Shown one piece after another: positions 11,756 to 18,598 of a stretch of DNA of 20,095 nucleotides. A model generated the notes under the pieces. It worked only from the letters and a program-made list of their open reading frames with translations. It was not told the origin of the DNA and ran no database searches. The stretch is from JACPYF01 sp947085525 (lineage in GTDB: Bacteria > Patescibacteriota > Saccharimonadia > Saccharimonadales > Saccharimonadaceae): positions 1-20,095 of the forward strand of contig CAMTWU010000010.1 of NCBI GenBank assembly GCA_947085525.1. Reading direction: 5' to 3'. Numbering within the stretch: the stretch's first letter is position 1; each line of letters starts with the position of its first letter. The translations under genes were made by a program, and so were the position numbers.

Positions 11756-13685
11756 ACAGACTAATAGGGTCTAGTTCGACCTGCCATTTAGTGTCAGGCA
11801 CGAGTTCGACTAGTTGTAATAGCTCAGCACGCTGATTACTTTTGAGTAGTATCTGCCAACGGTAGGTGCCATGAGCTCGTTCGTAAAATGCAGGGCTAGG
11901 ACCCAAGATTTTAATCGATTTGGGTGCCTTTTTCTCGATAATCTTCATTAAATCTCGCGCTGCTTTGACAGCTCCTGCCTCTGTTTTATAGACATTTGTG
12001 AGTTTCAGTAGGTAAGTGAATGGGGGAAAACCATCGTGACGACGTTTGGCAACTGTATATTTATAAAATTCATCATAATTACGTTTCAATGCAGATTGGA
12101 TTGCTTCACTTTCTGGTTGATAAGTCTGAACAACTATTTTACTCAATTTTTCATCACGACCAACTCGTCCCATGACTTGCAATAGTAGTTGAAACACACG
12201 TTCTTCGGCTGCAAAATCGGGTAAAACCAGTCCGCCATCGGCTTGTACGACACCAACAACTGCCAAGTTTGGTAGATCCAACCCTTTGGCAACAACTTGT
12301 GTACCAATAATAATATCGATGTCACCTCCGTAAATTTCTTTGTACATCTTGTCCAGTGTCTCATCAGCATTAGAATCACCATCAAAACGAGATATTTTGG
12401 CATGTGGAAACAGTTTTGCTGCTGCTTCGGCAATAGATTTTGTGCCAAGACCTCTATGAATAACACCAGTACGCCCACAGTCAGGGCAAGTAGTCGGAAT
12501 ATTTTCGCGAATTCCACAGACGTGGCATATCAATTTGTGGATATCACCGTGAAGTACCATCGGCACAAAACATCTCTTACATACTGCAGACCAACCGCAA
12601 TTTTCACACAAGGTAACAGAGGCAGATCCGCGGCGATTGTGAAATAACAAGACTTGTTGCTTATTTTTCAGGGTTTCCTCGATAGTCTCTATCAGTTGAT
12701 TCGAGATAAACGGGTGTTTTGTAAAGTTATGTCGCTCGCGATTGTCAATTAGTTCCGTGTGTACATCACCAATTTGCTTTGCAGAACTATCAAGCCGTAC
12801 AATGTTGCCTGATTTTTCGGCCATAAAGCGGTCACTGATGGATGGAGTTGCGCTACCTAGAACTAGTAGTGCTTTATGTTCGTTGGCAAGTACTCGAGCA
12901 GCCCTGGATGCTAAATACCGTGGTGCTTGTTCCTGCTTAAAGCTAGCTTCGTGGGCTTCATCAATCACTATCAGACCTATTTCATGCAGTGGCATGAATA
13001 ATGCCGAGCGTGGACCGATTACAAGCTGAGGTATTGAGGTATTGAGGGCTAGCTGCCAGACAATATGACGCTCGGCTTCAGTCATTTTAGAGTGGGTTAG
13101 TAGTACATCGGGGAAATGTTGCTGAAATTCGCTGACTAACTGAGATGTTAGGGCGATTTCGGGAACTAAAATGATGGCTGATTTTTTGTCAGTCAGTAGG
13201 GTTTTCTTGGCTAATTCTATGTATACAGCAGTCTTTCCTGAGCCTGTGATACCTTGCAACAAGCTAGTTTTTGAATGATTTTTTTGGATGCTTTCGATAG
13301 CTTTTTTTTGTTCACTATTGAGTGTAATTTTCGAAGCTTTCCGTGAGAAGGCAGAAGTTTTAACCTCGCTCGCTCGACGCTTTTTCTGCAAGCCACGCGG
13401 CATGATAGTCTGCCACACACTCGCGGGACCAGCTGCATAATATTGCTGCAACCATTTAGCAAGGTGCAGCAACTGTGGAGGTAATGTTTTTTCCTCGAGT
13501 GAACGTATAATTTCTTTGGTTTTAAATTGTGGTTTAGGGACTTTTTTTATGACCACTCCAACAGATTCTTTTTTACCTATTTCTACTAATACTATCGAGC
13601 CCTCACCGAGGATATCTGACGAGTGATACGTGAAAAATCCTTGGCTGTGGGCCCGTATGGTTGGTGCGACTAGGTAAAAATGCAT
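11751..13685 (-). CDS. priA: Primosomal replication restart helicase PriA
   Basis: PriA is the 3'-5' superfamily-2 helicase that binds abandoned forks and reloads the replicative helicase. Residues 1-100 are the DNA-binding domain (3'BD). Then come Walker A GITGSGKT (145-152), DEAH (242-245) in VIDEAHEASFKQ, GSATPS (278-283), and a zinc-binding insert with eight cysteines (360, 363, 369, 372, 387, 390, 400, 403). GTQVVAKGLDLPNL and QVMGRVGRD are helicase motifs V-VI, and a C-terminal domain closes the protein. At 644 residues it is a little shorter than E. coli PriA (about 730). All key residues are intact. The start at 13685 is the first base expected from a minus-strand TATAAT at 13697-13692, so the mRNA is probably leaderless. 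It leads the priA-def-fmt group. Confidence 0.96.
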   Translation of the reverse strand: MHFYLVAPTIRAHSQGFFTYHSSDILGEGSIVLVEIGKKESVGVVIKKVPKPQFKTKEIIRSLEEKTLPPQLLHLAKWLQQYYAAGPASVWQTIMPRGLQKKRRASEVKTSAFSRKASKITLNSEQKKAIESIQKNHSKTSLLQGITGSGKTAVYIELAKKTLLTDKKSAIILVPEIALTSQLVSEFQQHFPDVLLTHSKMTEAERHIVWQLALNTSIPQLVIGPRSALFMPLHEIGLIVIDEAHEASFKQEQAPRYLASRAARVLANEHKALLVLGSATPSISDRFMAEKSGNIVRLDSSAKQIGDVHTELIDNRERHNFTKHPFISNQLIETIEETLKNKQQVLLFHNRRGSASVTLCENCGWSAVCKRCFVPMVLHGDIHKLICHVCGIRENIPTTCPDCGRTGVIHRGLGTKSIAEAAAKLFPHAKISRFDGDSNADETLDKMYKEIYGGDIDIIIGTQVVAKGLDLPNLAVVGVVQADGGLVLPDFAAEERVFQLLLQVMGRVGRDEKLSKIVVQTYQPESEAIQSALKRNYDEFYKYTVAKRRHDGFPPFTYLLKLTNVYKTEAGAVKAARDLMKIIEKKAPKSIKILGPSPAFYERAHGTYRWQILLKSNQRAELLQLVELVPDTKWQVELDPISLL

Positions 13686-13691
13686 ATTAAC

Positions 13692-13699
13692 ATTATAAT
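13692..13699. promoter_or_regulatory. Palindromic shared -10 for divergent priA and the PRTase-like gene
   Basis: ATTATAAT is its own reverse complement, so it holds TATAAT on both strands (plus 13694-13699, minus 13697-13692). The plus start would be near 13706, three bases before the ATG at 13709. The minus start would be 13685, the A of the priA ATG. Neither gene has a Shine-Dalgarno. No strong -35 is seen on either side. Confidence 0.6.
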
Positions 13700-13708
13700 C
13701 TATCCATA

Positions 13709-14368
13709 ATGTCTATGTATTTTAAAGATCGAGGAGCGGCGGGAACTGAACTCGCCAAACAACTCATGCAGTATCGTTATGAGAACTCGATTGTGATTGG
13801 TTTGAGCGATGGTGGTGTAGCTGTGGCAGAGCCAATCGCGACCCAACTACACTGTTTGATGACGCTACTGCTACTCGAGGATATTAAAATTCCTGGCGAG
13901 CCAGAGCCGTTTGGCACTGTTAACCAAGATGGCAAATTCAGTCAAAATTCATTCTACTCGGCAGGTGAGATCGAGGGTATGTATAGCGAATTTCATGGTG
14001 TGTTCGAGCAACAACAGAGGGAAAACCTATCACATATGAATGCGTTATTAGGTGAAGGCGGGATCTTGAGTCCGCAAATGATAAAGGATAGAGTTGTTAT
14101 TTTGGTTACTGATGGACTATTGAACGGCGCATCGCTCGATGCAGCGATGGAATTTCTCAAGCCTATTCGCACCAAAAAAATTATCATCGTCACTGTACTA
14201 GCAACACGTATTGCGACGGACAAAATGCACCTGCTCGCGGACGAGATTTACACACTGGCAATTAATGACGATATGTTAGAGGTAGATCACTATTTTGAGA
14301 CTAATGATCTACCAACGCGGGAACAGACAATTGCAAAAATTAACCAAGCAATTTTGAACTGGAAGTAG
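13709..14368 (+). CDS. Phosphoribosyltransferase-like protein with degenerate PRPP loop
   Basis: A 219-residue protein with the pattern of the ComF/YrrM-like stand-alone type I phosphoribosyltransferase domain. FKDRGAAGTELAKQL (5-19) matches the usual F.DR..AG..LA..L start, IGLSDGGVAVAEPIATQL (30-47) corresponds to the usual PRGG.P.A..+A..L block, and ILVTDGLLNGASLDAAMEFL (131-150) is at the place of the PRPP loop. In active enzymes that loop reads V(V)LVDDG(I/V)ATGAT. Here the acidic pair is Thr-Asp and ATG is changed to LNG, so PRPP binding is doubtful and a regulatory or other role is possible. The function is unknown. It reads divergently from priA with a 3-nt leader. Met3 is an alternative start. 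Confidence 0.75.
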   Translation: MSMYFKDRGAAGTELAKQLMQYRYENSIVIGLSDGGVAVAEPIATQLHCLMTLLLLEDIKIPGEPEPFGTVNQDGKFSQNSFYSAGEIEGMYSEFHGVFEQQQRENLSHMNALLGEGGILSPQMIKDRVVILVTDGLLNGASLDAAMEFLKPIRTKKIIIVTVLATRIATDKMHLLADEIYTLAINDDMLEVDHYFETNDLPTREQTIAKINQAILNWK

Positions 14369-14389
14369 CATATTTCGACGTTCTAGCTA

Positions 14390-14418
14390 TTGAAATGCAC
14401 GACTGACGTGTGTAGAAT
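14390..14418 (+). promoter_or_regulatory. Promoter of the winged-helix regulator gene
   Basis: TTGAAA (14390-14395), 17-bp spacer, TAGAAT (14413-14418). Start near 14425, leader about 35 nt. Confidence 0.75.
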
Positions 14419-14459
14419 AAAAAGCAACACTAAGACAAATCTAAGGTTGATGGGAGATT

Positions 14460-14774
14460 ATGTTAGACGTTTTTATTACTAGTCGAGTGCGCCGAAAAAT
14501 TATTGTGGTATACGCAAAGTATCCTGATTTTCGCACCCACGTACGTGGTCTAGCAAAGCTCATCAAAGAAGACCCAGGTAATATTCAACGTGAACTCAAG
14601 CGTCTAGAGAAAGTTGGCTTTTTGACTGCTGAGAAACAAGGCAATACCAAGATTTATTCAACCAACAAAAGCTTCGCTATCTTTAAAGAGCTACAAAACA
14701 TTGTCATTAAATCACAGCAAGCCCAAACAACTCGCGGCAAGCAGAGACCAGTGACAAACGAACCAAATCTTTAA
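14460..14774 (+). CDS. Winged-helix (ArsR-like) transcription regulator
   Basis: A 104-residue small DNA-binding protein. Residues 1-75 fit a winged helix: MLDVFITSRVRRKIIVVYAKYPDFRTHVRGLAKLI (helices 1-2), EDPGNIQRELKRLEKVGFL (recognition helix and start of the wing) and EKQGNTKIYSTNK (wing). The NIQRELKRLE...GFL pattern is typical of ArsR/MarR-like proteins of CPR bacteria and archaea. The last 30 residues are a hydrophilic, probably disordered tail. No cysteine metal site is present, so it is not a classic metal sensor. GGGAG (14452-14456) sits very close to the ATG (spacing 3); AAGG at 14442-14445 may contribute. It has its own promoter. Its stop is followed at once by the inverted-repeat element at 14775. 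Confidence 0.8.
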   Translation: MLDVFITSRVRRKIIVVYAKYPDFRTHVRGLAKLIKEDPGNIQRELKRLEKVGFLTAEKQGNTKIYSTNKSFAIFKELQNIVIKSQQAQTTRGKQRPVTNEPNL

Positions 14775-14899
14775 TTAAAGCTTTTTCTATGACACATTTT
14801 GTTCCAAAATTTCCGATACGCACTCAACGTATCTTTAAATACGTTTCATTTGCGTTTCTCAATTTTAAAACAAACTGCATTCATAGAAGTAAGCTTTAA
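14775..14899 (+). repeat. Large inverted-repeat element filling the regulator-recJ gap
   Basis: The left arm 14775-14792 (TTAAAGCTT, T, TTCTATGA) pairs with the right arm 14881-14899 (TCATAGAA, GT, AAGCTTTAA): 17 pairs with one 1x2 mismatch. Inside are ATTTTG/CAAAAT around TTC (about 14796-14810) and GATACG (14815-14820) with CGTATC seven bases on. The left arm starts at the base after the regulator stop, and the right arm ends two bases before the recJ ATG, so folding would cover the recJ start region. No T-run supports a terminator. Confidence 0.75.
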
Positions 14900-14901
14900 A
14901 A

Positions 14902-16542
14902 ATGAATGTTATTTTTAAAAAATTACTCGAAAATCGTGGACTAAAAACAGAGACGCAGCGCCAAGCTTTCTTGCAACCTGACTACGAAAAGTTAGGTGAT
15001 CCGATGAAACTGCCCGATATGAAACAGGCGGTTACACGCTTGAAGTCTGCCCACAGCAAAAAACAAAAAGTGGTGATTTACGGGGACTATGATATTGATG
15101 GTTTGAGCGCTACTACTCTGTTATTTGATGCATTTACACAATTTGGTTTAGACGTGTCGACTTTTATTCCGAGCCGATTTGACGATGGGTATGGGCTCAG
15201 TAGTGAGGCCATTGAGCGATTGAGTGAAGATGGGGCGCAGCTGATCGTGACTGTTGACTGCGGTAGTTTGAGTGTCGATGAAATTGCGCATGCAAAGAAA
15301 CTGGGTGTCGATGTGATAGTAACCGACCATCACAATCTAGGCGATATATTGCCAGACGCGATAGCTATAATTAATCCGAAACGGACCGATCACACCTATC
15401 CATTTCGAGATTTTTCTGGTGTTGGGGTGGCATTTGGTCTAGTCAGGGCACTGCAAACAAAGCTCAAAGGTCTGGATGAAGGCCATGAAAAATGGCTACT
15501 AGATTTGGTAGCACTAGGTACAATTTGTGACATCGTACCTTTGGTGGGTGAAAACAGAACCCTGGCATTTTGGGGGCTAAAGGTTATGAGCCAGACCAAG
15601 CGACCAGGAATTCGGGCGCTAATGGCAGTCGCAAAGATTAATCCACATGATTTAACAGCTCGTAGTCTAGGTTTTGGGCTCGGTCCGCGGCTGAACGCCA
15701 GCGGTAGGTTGGAGACAGCGCAATTGAGTCTGGATGTGCTGACAACAAAAGATAACGGACAAGCTTTGCAACTGGCACAAGAGCTCGATAGTATGAACCA
15801 GATGCGTCGCAAAGAACAAAACAGAATATTCCAAGAAGCGGTTGTGGTGGTACAAAAATATAGCGACGATGATGTGTTAGTTGTGAGCCATGCTAGTTGG
15901 AATCACGGTATAGTCGGTATTGTTGCGGCCAAACTTTTAGAAGCGCACCACAAACCAACCTTTGTTTTGCAAGAGTTAGGTGAGGAAACTAAAGGTTCAG
16001 CACGGAGTTTTGGAGATTTTAGTGTGGGCGAGGCGATTCGAGCCAGCGAAACATATATTATCAAAGGCGGCGGACATCATTTGGCGGCTGGTGTGACATT
16101 GAAAACAACTAAAATAACTGATTTTCGAACTAGCGTGAATAAATATTACAAAAGCCTCAAACTAACGGATCAAAAAGCTCATTTATTACCAAAAGCCGAG
16201 ATAACATTACAGGATTTTGAGGGCTTGGATGAAGATCTAGTTTCGCAAATTTCACAGCTAGAACCGTTCGGTGACTCTAATGGACAGCCAATATTCTTGA
16301 TCGAAAACCTAACAGTTGAACAAGTGCGAACAATGGGTGATCAAAAACAACACGTGAAACTGACACTACGTGATAATTTAGGAAATTCTATGCAATTTCT
16401 GGCATTTAGCGCACCCGCACACTATTTTGTAGAGCCTGGTCAACAAGTGAATGTGTGGGCTACGCTGGATATGAACGAGTGGATGGGTAATAAAAGCGTT
16501 GAAGGTCGACTATTAGAAGTTGCGCGATCCCCCCTGTTGTGA
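14902..16542 (+). CDS. recJ: Single-stranded-DNA exonuclease RecJ
   Basis: RecJ is the 5'-3' ssDNA exonuclease of RecF recombination, mismatch and base-excision repair. The DHH phosphoesterase motifs are visible: YGDYDIDGLSA (60-70, metal ligands), VDCGS (118-122), TDHHN (141-145, the DHH motif), and the DHHA1 motif GGGHHLAAGV around residue 394. The C-terminal third is an OB-fold domain (LEPFGDSNGQPIFL through AFSAPAHY). At 546 residues it is near the usual 550-580, with a slightly short N-terminus: it begins almost at the family motif LLENRG. No Shine-Dalgarno lies before the ATG, and the right arm of the inverted repeat ends two bases upstream, so its translation may be held down by that structure. 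Confidence 0.95.
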   Translation: MNVIFKKLLENRGLKTETQRQAFLQPDYEKLGDPMKLPDMKQAVTRLKSAHSKKQKVVIYGDYDIDGLSATTLLFDAFTQFGLDVSTFIPSRFDDGYGLSSEAIERLSEDGAQLIVTVDCGSLSVDEIAHAKKLGVDVIVTDHHNLGDILPDAIAIINPKRTDHTYPFRDFSGVGVAFGLVRALQTKLKGLDEGHEKWLLDLVALGTICDIVPLVGENRTLAFWGLKVMSQTKRPGIRALMAVAKINPHDLTARSLGFGLGPRLNASGRLETAQLSLDVLTTKDNGQALQLAQELDSMNQMRRKEQNRIFQEAVVVVQKYSDDDVLVVSHASWNHGIVGIVAAKLLEAHHKPTFVLQELGEETKGSARSFGDFSVGEAIRASETYIIKGGGHHLAAGVTLKTTKITDFRTSVNKYYKSLKLTDQKAHLLPKAEITLQDFEGLDEDLVSQISQLEPFGDSNGQPIFLIENLTVEQVRTMGDQKQHVKLTLRDNLGNSMQFLAFSAPAHYFVEPGQQVNVWATLDMNEWMGNKSVEGRLLEVARSPLL

Positions 16543-16548
16543 TAGAGT
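16540..16548 (+). promoter_or_regulatory. Possible extended -10 of rpsU
   Basis: TG (16540-16541), one base, TAGAGT (16543-16548). Start near 16555, four bases before the rpsU ATG at 16559. It overlaps the recJ stop (16540-16542). A weak match (4 of 6), supported by the near-leaderless pattern at other genes in the window. Confidence 0.35.
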
Positions 16549-16558
16549 AGTTATCTAT

Positions 16559-16774
16559 ATGGTACAAGTTACAAGAAAAGACGAGAAAGAAGCGAACGAA
16601 AACGTTATTCGTCGGTTTAACCGAAAAGTTTTGCAAAGTGGTGTATTGGCTATTGCAAAAAATAATCAACGTTTTTCAAAGCCTATTAGTAAGACTGAAC
16701 GTCGCAAGAAAGCAATCATCAGGAAACAACGTCGCGCTGAGAAAGTTCTCAGTATGCGACTCGGAAAACGATGA
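16559..16774 (+). CDS. rpsU: Ribosomal protein S21
   Basis: A 71-residue, very basic protein of the small subunit, needed for start-site selection. It begins MVQVTRKDEKEANENVIRRFNRKVLQSGVL, the S21 pattern, and ends with an Arg/Lys-rich helix. A longer open frame reaches back to 16520 inside recJ, but residues before MVQVT match nothing in the family. The start at 16559 is chosen for that reason. It follows the recJ stop by 16 bp and its own stop overlaps the yqeY start (ATGA at 16771-16774), so rpsU-yqeY are translationally coupled, as in many bacteria. Confidence 0.93.
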   Translation: MVQVTRKDEKEANENVIRRFNRKVLQSGVLAIAKNNQRFSKPISKTERRKKAIIRKQRRAEKVLSMRLGKR

Positions 16775-17223
16775 GCTTGAAAACTCAGTTAGATCAGGAT
16801 CTCAAGTCGGCAATGTTGGCTCGGGATTCTTTTTTAACTGATGTATTAAAAGGTATAAAAAGTGCAATTTTAAACCAAGAAATTGCTAGCGGTAAGCGTG
16901 ATGAAGGTTTGAGCGAAGAAGAAATTGAATCGTTACTAGCACGCGAATCAAAAAAGCGTGATGAAGCTGCGAATCTATATGATCAAGGTGGCAATGTGGA
17001 GATGGCTAAAAAAGAACGTGCCGAAAAAGAACTACTGGCAAAATATTTACCAGAACAACTATCATCCGAGGACATTCAAAAGCTAGTCACTGACGCAATC
17101 ACCAGTACTGGCGCAACTGAGATAAAAGATCTCGGAAAAGTCATCGGACAGGTTAAGGCTAAAGCTGGAAACAGTGCCAATGGTGCTTTGGTTGCAAAAA
17201 TCGCTCGCGAGCAGCTACAATAA
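16771..17223 (+). CDS. yqeY: GatB/YqeY-domain protein
   Basis: A 150-residue YqeY-type protein, related to the C-terminal helical tail of GatB of the tRNA-dependent amidotransferase, a domain thought to bind tRNA. Clear family blocks are LKTQLDQDLKSAMLARDSFLTDVLKGIKSAILNQEIA at the start, LLARESKKRDEAANLYDQGGNVEMAKKERAEKELLAKYLPEQLS in the middle, and IKDLGKVIGQVKAKAGNSANGALVAKIAREQL at the end. The stand-alone function remains uncertain. It overlaps rpsU by four bases and ends six bases before adk. The rpsU-yqeY pairing is common in bacteria. Confidence 0.93.
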   Translation: MSLKTQLDQDLKSAMLARDSFLTDVLKGIKSAILNQEIASGKRDEGLSEEEIESLLARESKKRDEAANLYDQGGNVEMAKKERAEKELLAKYLPEQLSSEDIQKLVTDAITSTGATEIKDLGKVIGQVKAKAGNSANGALVAKIAREQLQ

Positions 17224-17229
17224 ATATAT

Positions 17230-17775
17230 ATGATATTATTTTTCGGTCCCGCTGGATCAGGTAAAAGTGTACAAGGGCAAATGTTGGCTGCTCGTCATGG
17301 TTGGCGCTGGATATCAGCTGGTCAGATCTTGCGTGATACCAACGACATTGAAATTCTAAAGACTATCAGTGAGGGAAATTTGATAGATCAAGCCAAAATG
17401 AGCGCAATCATAGGTGAAACTTTAAAAAAGGCAAAAGACATCGAGCATGTCATATTGGATGGTTTTCCTCGGCAAGTCGAGCAGGCCGAGTGGCTAGTCG
17501 AAAATGCGCCTAAGCACGAACGATCGATCGCACTAGCAGTTGTACTAGATGTGCCGACAGATGAGCTACAAGAAAGATTAAAAATACGCGGGCGAGCTGA
17601 TGATGAAAGTGATGCAATTGAAAAAAGGCTTGATATATATAACAAAGAAATTGTCCCAATTTTAGAATTCTTGCGTGAAAAAGACGTAAAAGTGCAATAT
17701 GTTGACGGGCACGGCTCTGTAGGCCAGGTCCATGACAGGATAGAAGCAGAATTAGAAAGTGTTCTAGAAAACTAG
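17230..17775 (+). CDS. adk: Adenylate kinase, short form
   Basis: Converts ATP and AMP to two ADP. P-loop GPAGSGKS (6-13), AMP-binding region WISAGQILR (27-35), DGFPR (77-81), and RLKIRGRADDESDAIEKRLDIYN (116-138) with the catalytic arginines. The LID is the short type without the four-cysteine zinc insert, and the total of 181 residues fits short bacterial forms. The ILDVP stretch is family-typical. The AMP-binding loop usually reads STGDLLR; here ISAGQILR, a mild variant. It starts six bases after yqeY without a Shine-Dalgarno and its TAG stop abuts the map ATG, so it is part of the rpsU-yqeY-adk-map operon. Confidence 0.93.
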   Translation: MILFFGPAGSGKSVQGQMLAARHGWRWISAGQILRDTNDIEILKTISEGNLIDQAKMSAIIGETLKKAKDIEHVILDGFPRQVEQAEWLVENAPKHERSIALAVVLDVPTDELQERLKIRGRADDESDAIEKRLDIYNKEIVPILEFLREKDVKVQYVDGHGSVGQVHDRIEAELESVLEN

Positions 17776-18528
17776 ATGTTTACTCGGGTAAAAACAGCTG
17801 ACGAGATAGAAAACTTGCGAAAAAGCGGACGAATACTGGCGGAAATTTTGCAAGGTGTTCGTGAAATTGCAAAACCTGGGACAACTGGACTGGATGTTGA
17901 TGCATTTGTCGCTAGCGAAGCCGAAGGTGTAAATGCAACATGTGCGTTTAAGGGCTATAGTGGCTTTCCAAATAACATCTGTATATCAGCGAACGACGAA
18001 GTAGTACATGGGATCCCGACCGATCGTCCGTTTGAAAAAGGTGATGTGGTGACATTTGATTTTGGGATCAATTATGGCGGTATGATCACTGATTCCGCAT
18101 TCACTATGGTAGTTGGCGAACGTCCAACAGGTGATAAAAAACGGTTACTCGAAGCGTCCGAGGCGGCTTTGTACCGAGGGCTAGAGGAAATCAATGCTGG
18201 TGATCATGTAGGAGATATTGGTGCAGCAATTGAAGGATCTCTAAAGGGCACAGGCTTAGCAATTGTTCAAGATTTAGTCGGACATGGCGTTGGTCATCAG
18301 GTACACGAACAGCCTGATATTCCAAACTATGGTCGTACCGGGCAGGGACCAATATTGAAAAAACACATGAGTTTAGCGATCGAGCCAATCACGACCCTAG
18401 GCGATCACCGTGTGAAAGTCGACGACGACGGCTGGACTGTTAGAACAGTTGATGGCTCACTGGCTGCACAGTTTGAACACACAGTGTTAGTCCTCGAAGA
18501 CGGCTGTGAAATTTTGACGAAATTATAA
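17776..18528 (+). CDS. map: Methionine aminopeptidase, type I
   Basis: Removes the initiator methionine after deformylation by Def. The five metal ligands of the pita-bread fold are present: Asp95 (FDFG), Asp106 (ITDSAF), His170 (VGHGVGH), Glu203 (AIEPI) and Glu234 (QFEHTVLV), with His79 (VVHGIP) for substrate. At 250 residues it is a type Ia enzyme without an N-terminal extension. It starts directly after the adk stop with no spacer, so it depends on coupling. Adk and map are together as in many bacteria, though here without secY. The palindromic terminator at 18532 closes the operon. Confidence 0.96.
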   Translation: MFTRVKTADEIENLRKSGRILAEILQGVREIAKPGTTGLDVDAFVASEAEGVNATCAFKGYSGFPNNICISANDEVVHGIPTDRPFEKGDVVTFDFGINYGGMITDSAFTMVVGERPTGDKKRLLEASEAALYRGLEEINAGDHVGDIGAAIEGSLKGTGLAIVQDLVGHGVGHQVHEQPDIPNYGRTGQGPILKKHMSLAIEPITTLGDHRVKVDDDGWTVRTVDGSLAAQFEHTVLVLEDGCEILTKL

Positions 18529-18531
18529 AGT

Positions 18532-18557
18532 CCTGAAAACTAATATTAGTTTTCAGG
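18532..18557 (+). terminator. Palindromic terminator between map and ftsA
   Basis: A perfect 26-base palindrome (18532-18557) centred on AATATT, folding as CCTGAAAACTA/TAGTTTTCAGG. Only TTTG follows, so the T-run is short and termination may be incomplete. By symmetry it may work on both strands. The ftsA -35 starts two bases later. Confidence 0.7.
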
Positions 18558-18558
18558 T

Positions 18559-18587
18559 TTGCCTATACACACCACAAGCGTTATAAT
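18559..18587 (+). promoter_or_regulatory. Promoter of ftsA
   Basis: TTGCCT (18559-18564), 17-bp spacer, perfect TATAAT (18582-18587). Start near 18594, five bases before the ATG at 18599, with no room for a Shine-Dalgarno. Confidence 0.75.
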
Positions 18588-18598
18588 CTAGACCATAT

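Noticed and set aside
16520..16558. Longer N-terminus of S21
   Set aside because: The extra 13 residues lie in the recJ end and match nothing in the family; S21 proteins start at MVxVT.
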